DNA of 39,743 nt from an uncultured Bacillota bacterium (GTDB lineage Bacteria; Bacillota_I; Bacilli_A; RF39; UBA660): positions 1 through 39,743 of the forward strand of contig CAMODW010000007.1 in the NCBI GenBank assembly GCA_946611635.1. Direction: 5' to 3'. A program made the position numbers and the translations under genes. How positions within the stretch are numbered: position 1 is the first letter of the stretch; every line of letters begins with the position of its first letter. Below are positions 36,148 through 39,743 of this stretch, piece after piece. The notes under the pieces are model-generated. The model was not told the DNA's origin, did no database searches, and saw only the letters and a list, made by a program, of their open reading frames with translations.

Positions 36148-36407
36148 ATAAACATTATACATTTCAAGAATATTTAGAAAAGTTTACAAGCATACAAGAT
36201 AGTTATGAATATTATTTTGAACAACAAAAAGAAATAGATAGACTAAATAATATAATAAATGAGTTAAGTTATGGAATTAAGGAATTAGATAATATGTTTT
36301 ATGAAACTTTTAGAATTAGTCAAAATGGTTATTATTCAATAAGTGAATGGGAATTAAAAGAATTTACAGATAAAATTAAAGAACTAAAAGAAAGTGATAA
36401 AGAGTGA
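36144..36407 (+). CDS. coiled-coil cassette protein 1
   Basis: GTG start overlapping previous TGA; 'EIDRLNNIINEL'. Confidence 0.65.
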   Translation: MNKHYTFQEYLEKFTSIQDSYEYYFEQQKEIDRLNNIINELSYGIKELDNMFYETFRISQNGYYSISEWELKEFTDKIKELKESDKE

Positions 36408-36649
36408 ATAAAGAAGATTTACAAAAACAAATAGAATTACTTGTAAAAGATGATGAAAGAAGTCAACAAACAATAATAAATCAAAGACAAGAAATAGAAA
36501 GACTAACTAATATCATAAGTGAATTAGAAAAATGGTTAGAAGAAAGATTAGATAAACTTGATATTAATGGATACGATGATGATGTTTTTAATGGTATAGA
36601 ACTTGCATTACACAAACTACAAGAACTAAAAGGAAGTGAAAAAGAGTGA
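36404..36649 (+). CDS. coiled-coil cassette protein 2
   Basis: Same GTGA junction; 'EIERLTNIISELEKWLEE'. Confidence 0.65.
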   Translation: MNKEDLQKQIELLVKDDERSQQTIINQRQEIERLTNIISELEKWLEERLDKLDINGYDDDVFNGIELALHKLQELKGSEKE

Positions 36650-37005
36650 ATAAAACTGAGTATATAGGAAAATTAAATGCTTTATATGTTGGAGAAAAAA
36701 ATTGTTTAGAAGAATTAATAACTATTTATGATGAAAAAGACAAAGAAATAGAAAGATTAAAGAAAAGAAATAAAGAAATATATGAAGGATTTATGACAAC
36801 AACTGAAGAATTATGTGAAGCAACAAAAGAAATAGAAAGATTAAATAATATCATAAATGAATTAGAAAAAGATTTACAAAGTAATATAGCATATTACGAC
36901 AACTTATATGAAGAACAAGATGAGCAAGAATATATAGATAAATATTTTGCATTGAAAGAAGTTTTTGAAAAATTACAAGAACTAAAAGGAAGTGAAAAAG
37001 AGTGA
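36646..37005 (+). CDS. coiled-coil cassette protein 3
   Basis: Same GTGA junction; 'EIERLNNIINELEKDL'. Confidence 0.65.
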   Translation: MNKTEYIGKLNALYVGEKNCLEELITIYDEKDKEIERLKKRNKEIYEGFMTTTEELCEATKEIERLNNIINELEKDLQSNIAYYDNLYEEQDEQEYIDKYFALKEVFEKLQELKGSEKE

Positions 37006-37277
37006 GTGAAGAAAAAAGAGAAATATTAGAACATTTAGTTGAATATTTACAAGATAAAATAGACACAGGTTATCACAAAATTTTTTACAATGATGATATG
37101 CATGATGAAAAGACCATAGATTGTATAAATGCTATAAATAATACTTTAGAGGAAAATAAAAGACTACATTCTATCATAAAAGAAGCACTTGAAAAATTAA
37201 AAGGCTTACAATATAGGTTTGGATATGTGCTTGATGATTTAGTTTATTTATTAATGCGAGAAAGTGATAAAGAGTGA
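37002..37277 (+). CDS. cassette protein 4
   Basis: Same GTGA junction, C-term ESDKE. Confidence 0.6.
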   Translation: MSEEKREILEHLVEYLQDKIDTGYHKIFYNDDMHDEKTIDCINAINNTLEENKRLHSIIKEALEKLKGLQYRFGYVLDDLVYLLMRESDKE

Positions 37278-37531
37278 GTGAAATTAATTTAAAATTAAAA
37301 ACTTATGATGAATTAACATTTGAAATATCACGACTTAATACTGATAAATATTTATTAGAGCAAAAGTTACAACAAAAAGAAAATATAATAAAAGAAGTAA
37401 GAGAAATATTACAATTTCATTTATTAAATCCAAGTGGAACAAAAAATGGTTGGCACATTGATATTTGGAATGATGAAGATATAAACAAGTTAAATGAACA
37501 TTTAGAAATATTAGATAAGGAGAATAAATAA
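37274..37531 (+). CDS. cassette protein 5
   Basis: Same GTGA junction at start. Confidence 0.6.
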   Translation: MSEINLKLKTYDELTFEISRLNTDKYLLEQKLQQKENIIKEVREILQFHLLNPSGTKNGWHIDIWNDEDINKLNEHLEILDKENK

Positions 37532-37719
37532 TGAGTGCAAAACTATATAGAGAAATTATAAGATTTTTAAAAAATCAAAGAGAAGTATTAAAAACATTTG
37601 AAAAAGAAAATGATGATTTACTTTGTTATCGAATAGACAAACTAATTGAAAGTTTAAGATATAATCTTGATTTATTAGAACAAAATACAGACAAATATTT
37701 AGATAAGGAGAATAAATAA
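37531..37719 (+). CDS. hypothetical early protein
   Basis: ORF with AAGGAG RBS in repeated junction. Confidence 0.55.
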   Translation: MSAKLYREIIRFLKNQREVLKTFEKENDDLLCYRIDKLIESLRYNLDLLEQNTDKYLDKENK

Positions 37720-38159
37720 TGAAAGACTTAATAAGTTATTATGAATTATTAACAATAATCAAAGATTGTGAACAAATATGGGAATATCCTAAAGTTTATT
37801 GGCATAACAATTATAGAGATAAAGTTTTATATATTCCTACATTTGATAGTGTTAGTGGAGATTTAGAAGGGTATCACATAAAAAATAGAAATTTAGAAAA
37901 TGAAGATATTAGATATTGGTTAAGTGAATGTATGTTAGAAAGTAGTATGTTTGATAAATGTATTGAAATTGCAAAACAAGATATAACAATAAATGAAGAA
38001 GATAAGAAGATAGAAAAGTTAGAGATAGTTCATAATGGAAGTGCAAATGCTTATGCTTTATTAAACGAATATGGAACAAAATGTGGTTTAACAAAACATA
38101 GTAAAGTAATGTGCGATAAAATCAATGAAATAATAGATAAATTAAATAAAGGAGAATAA
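37719..38159 (+). CDS. hypothetical early protein
   Basis: ORF with AAGGAG RBS in repeated junction. Confidence 0.6.
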   Translation: MKDLISYYELLTIIKDCEQIWEYPKVYWHNNYRDKVLYIPTFDSVSGDLEGYHIKNRNLENEDIRYWLSECMLESSMFDKCIEIAKQDITINEEDKKIEKLEIVHNGSANAYALLNEYGTKCGLTKHSKVMCDKINEIIDKLNKGE

Positions 38160-38166
38160 ATAGATT

Positions 38167-38331
38167 ATGTTAAAAGACAAAGTAATAAATACAATGCTCA
38201 CAATAGCGATAATAATACTCTATATTGGTGCTATTACAAACAATGATTTAACTATATGTGTTTTGGCTAATCAGTTATTCATAATCATTTTGCTATTGGC
38301 AATAATTGAAAAAATAGATAAAGGAGAATAA
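38167..38331 (+). CDS. 54-aa membrane protein
   Basis: MLKDKVINTMLTIAIIILYIGAITNNDLTICVLANQLFIIILLLAIIEKIDKGE; missing from track. Confidence 0.45.
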   Translation: MLKDKVINTMLTIAIIILYIGAITNNDLTICVLANQLFIIILLLAIIEKIDKGE

Positions 38332-38332
38332 A

Positions 38333-38497
38333 ATGGGAATAATAATAACAATATTAGTTATATTAGGGGTAATAGTTGAAACAATATTAATAGGAAGAAT
38401 ATTAACTGATTTAAGAGTTATAGACAATATGCAAGAGTGTGATAAACAATTTTGGGAGGATGAAGAATGTTTGAGTTGTCAGCAAGGAAAAGAGTAG
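38333..38497 (+). CDS. 54-aa single-TM protein
   Basis: MGIIITILVILGVIVETILIGRILTDLRVIDNMQECDKQFWEDEECLSCQQGKE; AAGGAG RBS; missing from track. Confidence 0.45.
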   Translation: MGIIITILVILGVIVETILIGRILTDLRVIDNMQECDKQFWEDEECLSCQQGKE

Positions 38498-38682
38498 TAA
38501 ATGGTGTAGGATTTCCTTATGAAAAAATATTTACATTTAATGATATAAATTATTGTTATACTGCTTTAGATACATTAGACAGGAATATATATCAAGAAGC
38601 AATGATAACAAAAGATAACAGTTGTGTAATGTATGTAGAATTTGAAAAACCTTATGTAAAAAGAATGATAAAGGAGAAATAA
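38467..38682 (+). CDS. hypothetical phage protein
   Basis: ORF in early operon. Confidence 0.55.
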   Translation: MFELSARKRVVNGVGFPYEKIFTFNDINYCYTALDTLDRNIYQEAMITKDNSCVMYVEFEKPYVKRMIKEK

Positions 38683-39051
38683 ATGGATTTAGAAACTATA
38701 GAAAAAATGCTATATCATAAATCAGCATCAGCAAAGAAAAAAGGTAAAACAATAATTTCATATAATCTGCTATTAGGAATATTAGACCAGATAAATAAAT
38801 TACATAGGTATAATGAAATGAAATCAATGTTTGATAGTATGTATAAATCAAATGTAGAAATGTCAGGACAAATAAAGGACTTAAAAGAACAATTAAGAAA
38901 AGCAAATGAAATAAGAAGCAAAACTAAAATAGGATTAATGGAGAAACAAATTAAAAGTGCATTAAAGTATTTAGATAAAGCAGTATGGATAGACACAAAA
39001 GAAAAAAATGAATTACAAGCAATATTAGGAGAAAAATATGGACTTAATTAG
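38683..39051 (+). CDS. coiled-coil hypothetical protein
   Basis: AAGGAG RBS; ORF. Confidence 0.6.
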   Translation: MDLETIEKMLYHKSASAKKKGKTIISYNLLLGILDQINKLHRYNEMKSMFDSMYKSNVEMSGQIKDLKEQLRKANEIRSKTKIGLMEKQIKSALKYLDKAVWIDTKEKNELQAILGEKYGLN

Positions 39052-39222
39052 TTTAATGTTAGTAATCACAGGCATAATATTATTGATAGGAACAACAGCA
39101 GAGTTAGTAATAATGATATTGAAAAGGAGATGATCTGATGGTAGCAATAGCAATTACTTTTATAATATGTGTAACATTAGTAATAATAGTAAAAGAAAGC
39201 AAATAAAAAAGGGGATAGAAAA

Positions 39223-39594
39223 ATGACTGAAAAAGAATTAAGTAAATATTATTGGTTAAGAAAAGAAATAAAAGATTTAGAAGAAAGACTTGCTGAATTT
39301 GGATATGGTGTATCTGCAACTAAACTAGATAAAGAAATATCAGGAATAACATCAACTGAATCTATCCAAGAAAAAAGAGTAGTTATAATAGAAAAATGGA
39401 TAAGTGCAAGGGTATCAGCATTAGAAGAATATTTAAAGATAGAAAGTTATATTGAATCAGTAGAAGATAGTGAAATAAGGCAGATAATGAGATATAGATT
39501 TCTAGATTTAAAAAAATGGAATGAAATAGACAAGCTAATGATTTGTGGAAAAGACTATGCAAAAAAGAAATATTATCAATATAGAAAAAAATAA
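39223..39594 (+). CDS. DUF1492/sigma-70 region 4-like late transcription factor (second, different from 462-875)
   Basis: 'MTEKELSKYYWLRKEIKDLEERL...IMRYRFLDLKKWNEIDKLMICGKDYAKKKYYQYRKK'. Confidence 0.75.
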   Translation: MTEKELSKYYWLRKEIKDLEERLAEFGYGVSATKLDKEISGITSTESIQEKRVVIIEKWISARVSALEEYLKIESYIESVEDSEIRQIMRYRFLDLKKWNEIDKLMICGKDYAKKKYYQYRKK

Positions 39595-39597
39595 ATA

Positions 39598-39634
39598 TAT
39601 CCCACTTTATCCCAATATAATATGCTAATATGAT
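39598..39634 (+). promoter_or_regulatory. candidate late promoter: TATCCCA x2 (10-bp period) and TGCTAATAT/TATGAT -10
   Basis: TATCCCA 39598-39604 and 39608-39614; extended -10 TGCTAATAT 39623-39631. Confidence 0.6.
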
Positions 39635-39651
39635 ATTGTAGATAATTGTAG

Positions 39652-39675
39652 AGCAGTAGAGATACTGCTTTTTTT
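39652..39675 (+). terminator. leader terminator of second late operon
   Basis: AGCAGTA gaga TACTGCT + T7. Confidence 0.8.
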
Positions 39676-39686
39676 GGTGGGTGGAT

Positions 39687-39743
39687 ATGAAACAAATAAC
39701 AAGAGAGATGTTAAAAATTTATCAACCATTATCAAATATGGAT
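39687..39743 (+). CDS. start of next late gene (MKQITREMLKIYQPLSNMD...), truncated; function not determinable
   Basis: Open frame to window edge with GGTGGGTGG upstream. Confidence 0.45.
   Translation, partial: MKQITREMLKIYQPLSNMD

Noticed and set aside
36031-37720. CRISPR array or classical tandem repeat
   Set aside because: Repeats are short, at gene junctions with variable coding spacing of 180-360 bp; no spacer-repeat structure

Overview
The window is almost entirely a low-GC Firmicutes temperate phage with a P22/podovirus-like head. The order is: late-gene activator, ~640 nt gene-free region, terS, terL, P22-type portal, scaffold, capsid, tail fibre, gp4/gp10-like connectors, a 2920-aa polyvalent virion protein, DUF859-type tail protein, holin, M15 endolysin. 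This is followed by HNH, attP, tyrosine integrase (-), repressor (-), cro, replisome organizer, ERF/SSB/PD-(D/E)XK recombination module and many small early ORFs, then a second, different late activator and the start of another late operon at the right edge. Main observations: (1) the ~630 nt gene-free region between activator and terS is packed with perfect stems, starts at a late promoter and ends in an intrinsic terminator; it looks like a large structured phage ncRNA (ROOL/GOLLD-like in size and context, class not established). (2) A second, ~80 nt three-hairpin sRNA with its own promoter and terminator lies divergent from the integrase. (3) The first 55 nt are identical to 36307-36361, consistent with a ~36.3 kb circular genome forking into a related phage's right arm. 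(4) A 69-aa ORF with a perfect Shine-Dalgarno is overprinted inside the giant gene. (5) attP carries a tRNA-Ser 3' end flanked by two pairs of AAACACACT repeats. All calls are by eye from sequence; no searches or folding programs were run.
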